Program-made: the position numbers and the translations under genes
In this document: one piece after another, positions 1-7,582 of the stretch
How the letters are laid out: each line of letters begins with the position of its first letter
Position numbering within the stretch: position 1 is the stretch's first letter
The notes under the pieces: model-generated
Seen by the model: only the letters and a program-made list of their open reading frames with translations
Database searches by the model: none
What the model was told of the DNA's origin: nothing
Assembly: GCF_003287355.1 (NCBI RefSeq)
Contig: NZ_QMIM01000001.1
Location: 124,001 to 188,000, forward strand
DNA: 64,000 nucleotides
Direction: 5' to 3'
Origin: Halorubrum sp. 48-1-W
Lineage (GTDB): Archaea; Halobacteriota; Halobacteria; Halobacteriales; Haloferacaceae

Positions 1-435
1 GTCGTCGAACGTCCGGGCGTCCTCGCCCTCGATGGTGACGCCGAGGGAGGCGCAGGTGCCGCCGACTTCCTTGGCGGCGTTCTTCGTGTCGTACGCCAGC
101 AGGTCGCTCGACTTCTGTTCGGCGACCTTCTTCACCTGCTCGACGGACATGTCCGCGACGAAGTCCTTCTGGGGCTCGCCGGAGCCCGTCTCGAACCCGG
201 CCTCGTCCTTGATCAGCTCCGCGGTCGGCGGGACGCCGACGTCGATCGTGAAGGAGCCGTCGTCCTCGTACTCGACGGTGACGGGGACCTCCATGCCGTC
301 GAACGCGGCGGTCTCCTCGTTGATCCGGTTCACGACGTCCTGCACGTCCACCGGCGTCGGGCCGAGCTCCGGGCCGAGCGGCGGACCGGGGTTGGCCTGC
401 CCGCCGGGGACGAGCGCTTCGATGGTTCCAGCCAT
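1..435 (-). CDS. rpl11: Large ribosomal subunit protein L11 (uL11), 3' end outside window
   Basis: The reverse strand from an ATG at 433-435 stays open to the window edge, giving 145 residues that begin MAGTIEALVPGGQANPGPPL. This is the N-terminal peptide of archaeal L11, including the proline-rich loop that contacts the GTPase-associated centre of 23S rRNA. The rest (VDVQDVVNRINEET, then a KDFVADMSVEQVKKVAEQK helix) fits the C-terminal rRNA-binding domain. Archaeal L11 is usually about 160 residues, so only a short C-terminal piece is missing. The start is supported by a TATA-like GTTAAAAG at 458-465, about 25 bp upstream, as expected for a leaderless or short-leader halobacterial mRNA. In most archaea L11 is followed by L1, L10 and L12; those genes would lie left of the window. 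Confidence 0.95.
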   Translation of the reverse strand, partial: MAGTIEALVPGGQANPGPPLGPELGPTPVDVQDVVNRINEETAAFDGMEVPVTVEYEDDGSFTIDVGVPPTAELIKDEAGFETGSGEPQKDFVADMSVEQVKKVAEQKSSDLLAYDTKNAAKEVGGTCASLGVTIEGEDARTFDD

Positions 436-525
436 GTCCGTACGAACCCGCCGATGACTTTTAACGGTTGTTCTTTCGTCCAGCGGGCGCGAGCGGTTCG
501 CATACGGCGGTCCGGCGGACCCCGC

Positions 526-1908
526 TCACGCCTCCGTCGACGCGGCCTCCCCGCGGGTCGACTCGCCGGCGTCGCGGCCGGGAACGAACGTCCCAGTCTC
601 CCGACGGACCCCGACGAGCAACGCGATCCCGGCCGCCAGTGGCACCGCCGCACACGCCGCGTACACCGGGGTGAACCCGACCGCCTCGACGAGCGGGAGC
701 GACACCATCGGGCCCAGCCCGCCGCCGACGTCGCCGAAGACGTTGTTGGTGCCGGAGGCGCGTCCCATCCGCTCGTCGGGCGTCAGATCGGCCAAGAGCG
801 CCATCATCGGGCCGCTCGTCCCGCCCTGTCCCGCCCCGATGGCGACGCAGGCGAGCCCCAACTCGAGCGTCGAGCCCGCCCGCGCCAGGAGGAGGAACCC
901 GACGAACGAGACGACGAGAAAGCCCAGGAGGATCGGCGTCCGCGACTCGCGCGTGTCCGAGATCCGGCCGCCGGCGAGCATGAACACCGACGCGGAGACC
1001 ACCGTTCCGGCCATGAACAGCCCCGAGGTCCCCTGCGGGTCGAGCCCCAGAAGCGAGATGTCCGTCTCGCCGAGGAACAACACGAGGGTGGCGAACAGCG
1101 CCCCGATGTACGCAAACATCAGCCCGAAGTTCACGAGCCCGACCGTCACCGCCGGCGTCGAAGTGTCGACGTCCCACGGTTTGATCGACTGCTTCTCGCC
1201 GTCGGTCGTCACGTGGGTCTCGGGGACGAGCCGGTACGCGACGACGCTGGCGAGGAGCGCGAAGACAGCGGCGACGACGAACGCCGTGACGTTGCCCGCG
1301 AGCGAGGAGACCACGCCGCCGAGCACGAGTCCGGCGGGGAAGCCCATCGTGATACCGCCGCGCACGACGCCCATGTTCGTCCCCCGCGAGCCGCTGTCGG
1401 AGACGTCGGCGGCGATGGTGTAGGCGGTCGCGAACACCGCGGCGGACCCGATCCCCCAGAGGAACCGAGCCAGCAGGAACCAGGTTTCCGGCGCGACTGC
1501 GACCGAGACGGCGGTGAACCACTCGTTCGAGCCGACGACGAGCGGGCCGAGCGATCCCGCCGGCAACCCCGCTACGACCGGGCGGAGCGACTCCGCCGGC
1601 GGCAACGCGATCGCGAGGACGTAGCCGAGGGTGGCGATCCCCTCGATGAGCAGTCCGAGAACGAAGGGTTTCCGCGTGCCATAGCGGTCGACCAGCGCAC
1701 CCGCGGGCGCGTTGGCGACGAGCCGGACCCAGCGGTTCGCGGAGAGGATCACGCCGACCATGAACGCGGAGATGCCGAGGACCGCGCCGAGGTTCGGGAG
1801 GATGGGGAAGACGACGCCGCCGCCGAACCCGACGAAGAACGTGCTGGCGATCACCGCGAGCAGGACGGTCGGGAACCGGGAGAGGCCGATAGCGGGGAAC
1901 CGAGCCAT
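526..1908 (-). CDS. MFS transporter, probable drug/metabolite efflux pump
   Basis: This 460-residue protein has about 12 hydrophobic segments and the Major Facilitator arrangement. The loop after TM2 carries GALVDRYGTRKPF, a form of the MFS motif A (G-x-x-x-D-R-x-G-x-R-K/R). The second half repeats the pattern weakly (AGGRISDTRESR). It lies 71 bp downstream of, and on the same strand as, a TetR-family regulator, the classic arrangement of a repressor with its export pump, so efflux of a hydrophobic compound is the likely role. The substrate cannot be read from the sequence. The C-terminal ~25 residues are hydrophilic and acidic. Confidence 0.85.
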   Translation of the reverse strand: MARFPAIGLSRFPTVLLAVIASTFFVGFGGGVVFPILPNLGAVLGISAFMVGVILSANRWVRLVANAPAGALVDRYGTRKPFVLGLLIEGIATLGYVLAIALPPAESLRPVVAGLPAGSLGPLVVGSNEWFTAVSVAVAPETWFLLARFLWGIGSAAVFATAYTIAADVSDSGSRGTNMGVVRGGITMGFPAGLVLGGVVSSLAGNVTAFVVAAVFALLASVVAYRLVPETHVTTDGEKQSIKPWDVDTSTPAVTVGLVNFGLMFAYIGALFATLVLFLGETDISLLGLDPQGTSGLFMAGTVVSASVFMLAGGRISDTRESRTPILLGFLVVSFVGFLLLARAGSTLELGLACVAIGAGQGGTSGPMMALLADLTPDERMGRASGTNNVFGDVGGGLGPMVSLPLVEAVGFTPVYAACAAVPLAAGIALLVGVRRETGTFVPGRDAGESTRGEAASTEA

Positions 1909-1979
1909 CGGTTATGACCCCGCGTGATGCGCCGGGCGCGCCGGACGCGCTTTCCGTATCGGCCTCGAACGCGCCCGCA

Positions 1980-2822
1980 TCATTCCGACGTCTCGCCCGT
2001 CGGACCGGACCCGCCGGCGGGGTTCTCCCCGGTCCGGGCCGTGAGTTCTTCGAGCGTTTCATCGAGCGACGGAAGCGTCATCCCCTCGGCGAGCAGCGGT
2101 TCGACGATGCGCCGGAGCGTCGCCACCGCGACCGTCCGGGTGTACGCGATGTCGGGCTCCGGGGGCTCGGTCGCTCCGCTATCGTCCGGTCCGCCGTCGA
2201 GTTCGTTCTCGTCGATTCCGCTCTCGTCGATTTCGCTCTCGTCGATTTCGCTCTCGTCGATTCCGCTCTCGCCGACCCCGGCGTCACCCCCGCCGCCGAG
2301 GCCGGTCCCGAGAGTGATCTGTCTGGTTCGCGCGCCGTCGAGCGTCGCGACGAGGAGCGCGGCCGTCTCGTCGACGTCGACGTCACGGAAGACGCCGGCG
2401 TCGATCCCGTCCGAGAGGATGCCGGCGGCGGTCTCGCGTAGGAGCCGGTCGCTGCGGAGCAACTGTTCGCGGATCCGGTCGTTGAACGGTCCCTGTGACC
2501 GCATCTCGAGGAGCCCGATGTGGAACGACTCGCGCTCTATCTCGGCGGGTTCGAAGACGAACCAGCCGACGAACGCGACGAGTCGCTCGGCCGGGGGCGC
2601 GTCCGCACCGCGGGTCACACGACGCTCGAAGTCGGTGATCACCCGTGCGAGGAACGCCACGAGGAGGTCCTCCTTCGTGTCGTAGTGGTAGTGGAGGAGC
2701 GACTTGCTCTTCGAACACTCGTCGGCGATGTCCTGCATCGTCAGCCCCGCGTAGCCGTGTTTACACAGCGCCCGGTAGACGCCGTCCATGATCTCGTCGG
2801 CCGCGCCCGGCTGCTCGCTCAT
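1980..2822 (-). CDS. TetR/AcrR-family transcriptional regulator
   Basis: A 280-residue protein whose N-terminal ~60 residues form the TetR DNA-binding domain: YAGLTMQDIADECSKSKS is the helix-turn-helix and LLHYHYDTKEDLLVAFLARV is the typical following segment. The rest is a helical ligand-binding/dimer domain. It is longer than the usual 190-210 residues, partly because of an insertion near residues 181-206 made of a five-residue acidic repeat (IDESE/IDESG) encoded by a 15-bp tandem repeat at 2206-2280. The ATG at 2820-2822 directly abuts a perfect 18-bp palindrome, so autoregulation is very likely. The MFS pump follows 71 bp downstream and is probably controlled with it. Confidence 0.9.
   Translation of the reverse strand: MSEQPGAADEIMDGVYRALCKHGYAGLTMQDIADECSKSKSLLHYHYDTKEDLLVAFLARVITDFERRVTRGADAPPAERLVAFVGWFVFEPAEIERESFHIGLLEMRSQGPFNDRIREQLLRSDRLLRETAAGILSDGIDAGVFRDVDVDETAALLVATLDGARTRQITLGTGLGGGGDAGVGESGIDESEIDESEIDESGIDENELDGGPDDSGATEPPEPDIAYTRTVAVATLRRIVEPLLAEGMTLPSLDETLEELTARTGENPAGGSGPTGETSE
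2206..2280. repeat. 15-bp tandem repeat inside the TetR gene (about 5 copies)
   Basis: The unit CTCTCGTCGATTTCG (plus strand) is repeated about five times with small changes. On the coding strand it yields an in-frame acidic pentapeptide (I-D-E-S-E/G). The repeat length is a multiple of three, so copy-number change would lengthen or shorten the protein without a frameshift. Confidence 0.85.
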
Positions 2823-2840
2823 TGACTGACCGGTCAGTCA
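2823..2840. promoter_or_regulatory. TetR operator palindrome next to the tetR start codon
   Basis: TGACTGACCGGTCAGTCA is a perfect 18-bp inverted repeat with no spacer. It occupies positions -1 to -18 relative to the ATG of the TetR gene, so it covers the likely transcription start of a leaderless mRNA. TGAC(C)-type palindromes of this kind are well known as TetR-family operators. The best reading is autorepression together with control of the downstream pump. Confidence 0.85.
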
Positions 2841-2992
2841 GCGAGGCCCAAAGCCCTATGGGTGGGCGGCACATCTCGCCGGGATCGGGAGATCACGGTC
2901 ACTTTTGCCGAGAACGAGTCGAGATCCCCGCGGTGCGGTCGCTGGCGGACGTAGAGCGGTCGAAAAGCCGATACAACAGACGTCTCGACGCC

Positions 2993-3187
2993 TTACAGAC
3001 GGGTGACGTTCGTGGCGCGCGGACCCTTGTCCGCCTCCTCGATGTCGAACTCGACCTCCTGACCTTCCTCCAGGTCGGGGCCGCCGACGTCCTCCATGTG
3101 GAAGAACACGTCCTCGTCCGCGTCGTCAGTGTCGATGAAACCGTAGCCGCCAGTGTCGTTGAAGAAATCAACTTCGCCTTTCGCCAT
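2993..3187 (-). CDS. cspA: Cold-shock domain protein (CspA family)
   Basis: A 64-residue protein starting MAKGEVDFFNDTGGYGFI. It is a single cold-shock domain (OB fold) with the RNP-1-like segment (GGYGFID) and RNP-2-like segment (DVFFHMED) that contact single-stranded nucleic acid. Length and the C-terminal GPRATNVTRL are typical of halobacterial CspA proteins, presumed RNA chaperones in the cytoplasm. The start at 3187 is chosen because the family begins at this methionine; the open frame extends upstream without conserved sequence. Confidence 0.93.
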   Translation of the reverse strand: MAKGEVDFFNDTGGYGFIDTDDADEDVFFHMEDVGGPDLEEGQEVEFDIEEADKGPRATNVTRL

Positions 3188-3354
3188 TGCGTCCGTACAG
3201 CCGGGAGGTATACATAAAAGGCTTCCGCGAACGGTCTGCGGGGGACAACGGGTACCACACGGGTGAGGGACGGCCCGTTCCGGGCGTCCCTCTCCAGTCA
3301 CGGTCGCGGAGTACGATTCGCCGGGTCACCATCCCGATATTCTCCGTCACCAGC

Positions 3355-3434
3355 CGATCGGCCGGAGGTGGGGGTCGGATCGGCCGGAGCGATCGGCCGG
3401 AGGTGGGGGTCGGATCGGCCGGAGCGATCGGCCG
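3355..3434. repeat. 35-bp tandem repeat upstream of the sdh operon (2.3 copies)
   Basis: Two identical 35-bp units (3355-3389 and 3390-3424) are followed by the first 10 bp of a third. Each contains GATCGGCCGGAG twice in variant form, so a shorter element (CGATCGGCCGGAG, itself partly palindromic around CGGCCG) recurs at about 17-bp spacing. It ends about 10 bp before the probable TATA box of sdhC. Confidence 0.85.
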
Positions 3435-3436
3435 TG

Positions 3437-3451
3437 GTAGTAACTACTATA
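3437..3451 (+). promoter_or_regulatory. Probable promoter of the sdhCDBA operon
   Basis: A TATA-like ACTATAC lies at 3446-3452, about 26-31 bp before the sdhC ATG (3477), the spacing expected for a leaderless halobacterial transcript. It overlaps a short near-palindrome GTAGTAACTAC at 3438-3448, which could be a regulator site. Confidence 0.6.
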
Positions 3452-3476
3452 CGACCCCGGTCCCGAGCCTCTACGT

Positions 3477-3902
3477 ATGAGTCAGTCGTACAATCGAGGC
3501 CTCATCGAGGACTTCAGTCGGTGGCGGGAGTTCGAGGCCGGAATGTGGGCGTGGATATTTCATAAGTTTACGGGGTGGGTGCTCATCGGGTACCTCTTCA
3601 CCCACATCGCCGTGTTGAGCACGGCGATCCCCGCGTCGGGCGCGGAGACCGCCGTGCTTCAGGCGGGCAACGACGTGTACACTCAGACGATCGTCTCGCT
3701 CGAGGGCCTGTTGTTGGTTCGGGTCCTCGAGGTCGGACTGCTCGCCGTCGCGGTGTTCCACATGCTCAACGGCGCGCGCCTGCTGTTGGTCGACCTCGGC
3801 GTCGGGTTAGAGTCACAGGACAAGAGCTTCTACGCGTCGTTGATCCTGACGGGAGCCATCACGGTCGCGTCGGTGCCGACGTTCATCGCGGGGGCGTTCT
3901 GA
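3477..3902 (+). CDS. sdhC: Succinate dehydrogenase cytochrome b-556 subunit
   Basis: A 141-residue membrane protein with three hydrophobic segments (about residues 28-50, 75-100 and 120-140). [21 protein letters not shown] matches the SdhC signature around the first helix, and [16 protein letters not shown] matches the heme-ligand helix, where the conserved His sits in H-x-x-N-G-x-R. With SdhD it anchors the SdhAB catalytic dimer in the membrane and passes electrons to menaquinone (complex II). It is the first gene of a four-gene operon; sdhD follows after a 1-bp gap. Confidence 0.93.
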   Translation: MSQSYNRGLIEDFSRWREFEAGMWAWIFHKFTGWVLIGYLFTHIAVLSTAIPASGAETAVLQAGNDVYTQTIVSLEGLLLVRVLEVGLLAVAVFHMLNGARLLLVDLGVGLESQDKSFYASLILTGAITVASVPTFIAGAF

Positions 3903-3903
3903 G

Positions 3904-4275
3904 ATGGCACAGCGCTACTCCTCGTTCGAGGCGGGCGGGCGGATGTGGCTACTCCAGCGGGTCACGGCCGCCTTCCTGCTCGTCGTGTTGGCGTTCCACT
4001 TCTTCCTCCTCCACTTCGTCCACCACGCGGACGAGGTGTCGTTCCTGATGAGTTCCGGCCGGATGGAGACCATGAGCTACTACTCGCTCATGGTGTTGTT
4101 CCTCCTGACGGCGACGTTCCACGGCGTCAACGGCGTCTACAACGCCCTCATCAACCAGGGACTCACGGGCACGAAACGCACCGTCGTCAAGTGGACGCTC
4201 GTCGCCGCGAGCGTCGTGTTGGTCCTCCAGGGGATCCGGACCGCGAACGCGTGGGCGGGGATCCCGCTTTACTGA
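3904..4275 (+). CDS. sdhD: Succinate dehydrogenase membrane anchor subunit
   Basis: A 123-residue protein with three predicted membrane helices (about 15-38, 55-78 and 93-115). It is the second anchor subunit of complex II. The histidine-rich FHFFLLHFVHHADEVSF region and the FHGVNGVYNALINQGL motif match the halobacterial SdhD family and could supply heme or quinone contacts. It starts 2 bp after the sdhC stop codon and ends 7 bp before sdhB, so the genes are almost certainly co-transcribed and translationally linked. Confidence 0.9.
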   Translation: MAQRYSSFEAGGRMWLLQRVTAAFLLVVLAFHFFLLHFVHHADEVSFLMSSGRMETMSYYSLMVLFLLTATFHGVNGVYNALINQGLTGTKRTVVKWTLVAASVVLVLQGIRTANAWAGIPLY

Positions 4276-4282
4276 TCGAACC

Positions 4283-5179
4283 ATGAGCACGCAGCTACCC
4301 AAACAGACCGAGAAAACGGACGAGACGGCGGCCGAAACCGAGACTGACGTCCCCTCGAAGGGGGACGAACGCCGGGCGGAGAAGCGCCGGCGGGCGGACG
4401 AGCGTCGGCGGCAACGCGAAGCCGAGGAGGCCGAGCGGGCGGCGGCCGACGAACACACCGTCGAGCTGCGGGTGTTCCGGTACGACCCCGACGTCGAAGG
4501 GAAACAGGAGCCCCGGTTCGACACCTTCCACGTCCCCTTCGAGAAGGGGATGACCGTCCTCGACGCGCTGATGTACGCGCGGGACACCTACGACTCCTCG
4601 CTCACCTTCCGACACTCCTGCCGGCAGGCGGTGTGCGGCTCGGACGCGATGTTCGTCAACGGCGGCCAGAAGCTCGCCTGTAAGACCCAGATCGACGAGC
4701 TCGAGGAGCCGATCCGCGTGGAGCCGCTCCCGCACGCCGAGGTGACGAAGGACCTCGTCGTCGACCTGGAGCACTTCTACGACCAGATGGAGGCGGTCGA
4801 GCCGTACTTCCAGACGAACGAGTACCCGGACGGCGAGCTCGAAGAACAGCGGCAGACCAGGGAGAACCGCGAGAAGATCAAGATGTCGACCCGGTGTATC
4901 TGGTGTAGCGCGTGTATGTCCTCGTGTAACATCGCTGCCGGCGACAACGAGTACCTCGGACCGGCCGCGATCAACAAGGCGTACCGGTTCGCGATGGACG
5001 AACGGGAGGGCGAGGACGTCAAACAGAAACGCCTGGAGATAATCGAACAGGAGCACGGTGTCTGGCGGTGTCAGACCATGTTCTCCTGTACGGAGGTGTG
5101 TCCGAAGGACATCCCCCTCACCGAACACATCCAGGAGCTGAAACGCGAGGCGGTCAAGAACAACCTGAAGTTCTGGTGA
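4283..5179 (+). CDS. sdhB: Succinate dehydrogenase iron-sulfur subunit
   Basis: A 298-residue protein carrying the three clusters of SdhB. The [2Fe-2S] site is formed by SCRQAVCGSDAM and the later LACKTQ cysteine (about residues 112-134). CIWCSACMSSCN and CQTMFSCTEVCPKD (about 207-275) supply the [4Fe-4S] and [3Fe-4S] ligands. Residues 1-58 are an unusual, highly charged Glu/Arg/Lys-rich extension (RAEKRRRADERRRQREAEEA), probably a helix or coiled coil, absent from the bacterial enzyme core but in keeping with halobacterial SdhB. Electrons from FADH2 in SdhA pass through these clusters to SdhCD. Confidence 0.95.
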   Translation: MSTQLPKQTEKTDETAAETETDVPSKGDERRAEKRRRADERRRQREAEEAERAAADEHTVELRVFRYDPDVEGKQEPRFDTFHVPFEKGMTVLDALMYARDTYDSSLTFRHSCRQAVCGSDAMFVNGGQKLACKTQIDELEEPIRVEPLPHAEVTKDLVVDLEHFYDQMEAVEPYFQTNEYPDGELEEQRQTRENREKIKMSTRCIWCSACMSSCNIAAGDNEYLGPAAINKAYRFAMDEREGEDVKQKRLEIIEQEHGVWRCQTMFSCTEVCPKDIPLTEHIQELKREAVKNNLKFW

Positions 5180-5242
5180 CGACCGGAGACGCCAAGGATA
5201 CGCTCAAGCGACACTACCAACCACACACACCATACACAAACC

Positions 5243-7072
5243 ATGTACGAACACGACGTCGTCGTTGTCGGCGCGGGCGGAGCGGGCCTCCGCGCGGCGA
5301 TAGCGGCACAGGAGGAGGGAGCCGACGTGGCCATCGTCTCGAAGCTACACCCGGTGCGGTCACACACGGGCGCGGCGGAGGGCGGGATCAACGCGGCGCT
5401 CCGGGACGCGGACTCCTGGGAGGACCACGCGTACGACACGATGAAGGGATCCGACTACCTCGGGGACGCCCCCGCGGTCGAGGCGCTCTGTAAGGAGAGC
5501 CCCGAGGAGGTGATCCAGCTCGAACACTGGGGGATGCCGTTCTCGCGCGAGGAGGACGGGCGCGTCTCCCAGCGGCCCTTCGGCGGGCTCTCGTTCCCGC
5601 GGACGACGTACGCGGGCGCGGAGACCGGTCACCAGATGCTGCATACGATGTACGAGCAGGTGGTCAAACGCGGGATCACGGTGTACGACGAGTGGCACGT
5701 GATGGACCTCGTCGTCACCGACGAGGAGGACCCCGCCGACCGGACCTGCCACGGCGTCGTCGCCTACGACATCCAGCGCGGCGAGGTCGACGGGTTCCGC
5801 GCGAGCGGCGGCGTGATCCTGGCCACCGGCGGGATGGGGCAGGTGTTCGACCACACCACGAACGCGGTCGCGAACACCGGCGACGGGGTCGCGATGGCCT
5901 ACCGCGCGGGCGTCCCGATGGAGGACATGGAGTTCATCCAGTTCCACCCCACCACGCTGCCGTCCACCGGCGTGCTGATCTCGGAGGGCGTCCGCGGCGA
6001 GGGCGGGATCCTCTACAACGAGAAGGGCGAGCGGTTCATGTTCGAGCACGGGTACGCGAACAACGACGGGGAACTCGCCTCCCGCGACGTGGTCTCGCGG
6101 GCGGAGCTGACCGAGGTCAACGAGGGGCGGGGCATCGAGGACGAGTACGTCCACCTCGACATGCGCCACCTCGGCGAGGAGCGCATCCTCGACCGGCTGG
6201 AGAACATCCTCCACCTCGCGGAGGACTTCGAGGGTGCGGACGGGCTGACGGAGCCGATGCCGGTCAAACCCGGACAGCACTACGCGATGGGCGGCATCGA
6301 GACGAACGAGCACGGCGAGACGGTCATCGACGGCCTCTACGCCGCCGGCGAGTGCGCCTGCGCGTCGGTTCACGGCGCGAACCGTCTCGGCGGGAACGCG
6401 CTCCCGGAGCTCATCGTCTTCGGCAAGCGTGCGGGCCATCACGCGGCCGGCAAGGAGATGGACGCGGCGGAGATCCCGACCGGCAAAACCGGCGACTGGG
6501 AGCCCGCCGAGTACGAGTTCGAGGTCGACGTGGGTGTCGTCGGCGACCGTGGCCCGGCGGCGGCCGACGGCGGCGCGGTGGCGGCGGACGCCGAGGGACT
6601 CATACAAGCGGAGATCGAACGCGCCCGCGAGCGCGTCGAGGACCTGCTCGCACGCAAGGGCCGCAACCACGCGGAGATCCGCTCGGCGGTCCAGAAGACG
6701 ATGACGGCCAACGTCAACGTGTTCCGCGAGGAGGAGGGGCTCAAACGGTCGCTTTCGGACCTCAGAGAGGCGCGGGAGGCGTACACGGAGGTCGCGGTCT
6801 CGGACCCCTCGCGGACGTTCAACACGGACCTCATCCACACGATGGAGACGCGGAACATCCTCGACATCGCGGAGGCGCTGGCGATGGGCGCGCTCGCGCG
6901 GCGGGAGTTCCGCGGCGCACACTGGCGCAAGGAGCGCCAGGAGCGCGACGACGAGAACTGGCTGAAACACACGCTCGTCTCGTGGAACGACGGCGAGCCC
7001 GAACTCTGGTACAAGCCGGCGATCCTCGAGGGCGAGGCCAAGACGTACGAGCCGAAGGTCCGTTCGTACTGA
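5243..7072 (+). CDS. sdhA: Succinate dehydrogenase flavoprotein subunit
   Basis: A 609-residue FAD subunit that oxidises succinate to fumarate. The dinucleotide fold is GAGGAGLRAAIAAQ near residue 9, followed by the FAD-linkage region SKLHPVRSHTGAAEGGIN, where the histidine in RSHT is the usual covalent FAD attachment site. Substrate and proton-transfer motifs are FHPTTLPSTGVL, SEGVRGEGG and HGANRLGGNALPE. The C-terminal HWRKERQERDDENWLKHTL is typical. There is a 63-bp gap after sdhB, longer than the other operon gaps, so an internal promoter is possible. Complete and intact. Confidence 0.96.
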   Translation: MYEHDVVVVGAGGAGLRAAIAAQEEGADVAIVSKLHPVRSHTGAAEGGINAALRDADSWEDHAYDTMKGSDYLGDAPAVEALCKESPEEVIQLEHWGMPFSREEDGRVSQRPFGGLSFPRTTYAGAETGHQMLHTMYEQVVKRGITVYDEWHVMDLVVTDEEDPADRTCHGVVAYDIQRGEVDGFRASGGVILATGGMGQVFDHTTNAVANTGDGVAMAYRAGVPMEDMEFIQFHPTTLPSTGVLISEGVRGEGGILYNEKGERFMFEHGYANNDGELASRDVVSRAELTEVNEGRGIEDEYVHLDMRHLGEERILDRLENILHLAEDFEGADGLTEPMPVKPGQHYAMGGIETNEHGETVIDGLYAAGECACASVHGANRLGGNALPELIVFGKRAGHHAAGKEMDAAEIPTGKTGDWEPAEYEFEVDVGVVGDRGPAAADGGAVAADAEGLIQAEIERARERVEDLLARKGRNHAEIRSAVQKTMTANVNVFREEEGLKRSLSDLREAREAYTEVAVSDPSRTFNTDLIHTMETRNILDIAEALAMGALARREFRGAHWRKERQERDDENWLKHTLVSWNDGEPELWYKPAILEGEAKTYEPKVRSY

Positions 7073-7219
7073 TCGACCCCGATCGTTCACGGTTCCTTAT
7101 GCGTCGTCGGTCGAAACCGCCGGCGACGCGTCTCGCCACACGCCGTTCGGGAGCGCCGTCCGGTTCCCGTAGACCGCGAACACCCGTTCGTAGTGGTGTC
7201 TCCGGGCCGAACACGGTGT

Positions 7220-7250
7220 TTCGACGATCGTTGAACTAGGACTTTATTAT
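7220..7250 (+). promoter_or_regulatory. Near-palindrome and TATA box before the small winged-helix gene
   Basis: TTCGACGATCGTTGAA (7220-7235) is a 16-bp inverted repeat with one mismatched pair. It is followed by a TATA-like TTTATTAT at 7243-7250. The palindrome sits just upstream of the TATA/BRE region, a position used by activators or repressors in Halobacteria. The TATA box lies only 11-18 bp before the ATG at 7261 but 26-33 bp before an in-frame ATG at 7276, which argues for the second start. Confidence 0.5.
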
Positions 7251-7260
7251 CGTCGAAGTC

Positions 7261-7503
7261 ATGGACCCGAGTGAGATGTTAGAGACGGAGACGGCGTACG
7301 CGACGGCTCCCGCGTTGCCGCCGGAACTACAGTCACCGCGCGCGAAGCTGGTGTACCTCTACTTGACGACCAACGGGCACGCGACGGTCTCGGAGATGGG
7401 CGACTCGCTCGGGATGAAGAAGATGTCGCTGTACAGCATCCTGAAGACGCTCCGCAAACGGGACATGGTCGCCCGCGACGGCGACGCCTACACGCTGACC
7501 TGA
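7261..7503 (+). CDS. Small winged helix-turn-helix protein
   Basis: An 80-residue protein (75 if the ATG at 7276 is used, which fits the TATA spacing better). SPRAKLVYLYLTTNGHATVS begins the winged-helix fold, GDSLGMKKMSLYSILKTLRK is the recognition helix, and RDMVARDGDAYTLT the wing. It resembles the DNA-binding part of MarR/TrmB-type regulators but has no effector domain. It stands alone between sdhA and the UDG-like gene; the palindrome upstream of its promoter suggests that it, or a relative, controls its own expression. Target genes are unknown. Confidence 0.8.
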   Translation: MDPSEMLETETAYATAPALPPELQSPRAKLVYLYLTTNGHATVSEMGDSLGMKKMSLYSILKTLRKRDMVARDGDAYTLT

Positions 7504-7582
7504 CGCGACGGGGTCGGTATCGTTCCGCCCTCCGCTCGCGACGCCCCGGAGGATTTAGGTCGTCGTGGGCCACAGTACGGCC

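Noticed and set aside
454..2062. Long open frames on the plus strand and in a second minus frame across the MFS gene (487 and 533 codons).
   Set aside because: They are Arg/Asp/Glu-rich shadows caused by high GC and lie over a complete, recognisable MFS gene.
5360..7239. Frames of more than 500 codons opposite and out of phase with sdhA.
   Set aside because: Low-complexity products with no domains; sdhA is complete in the other frame.
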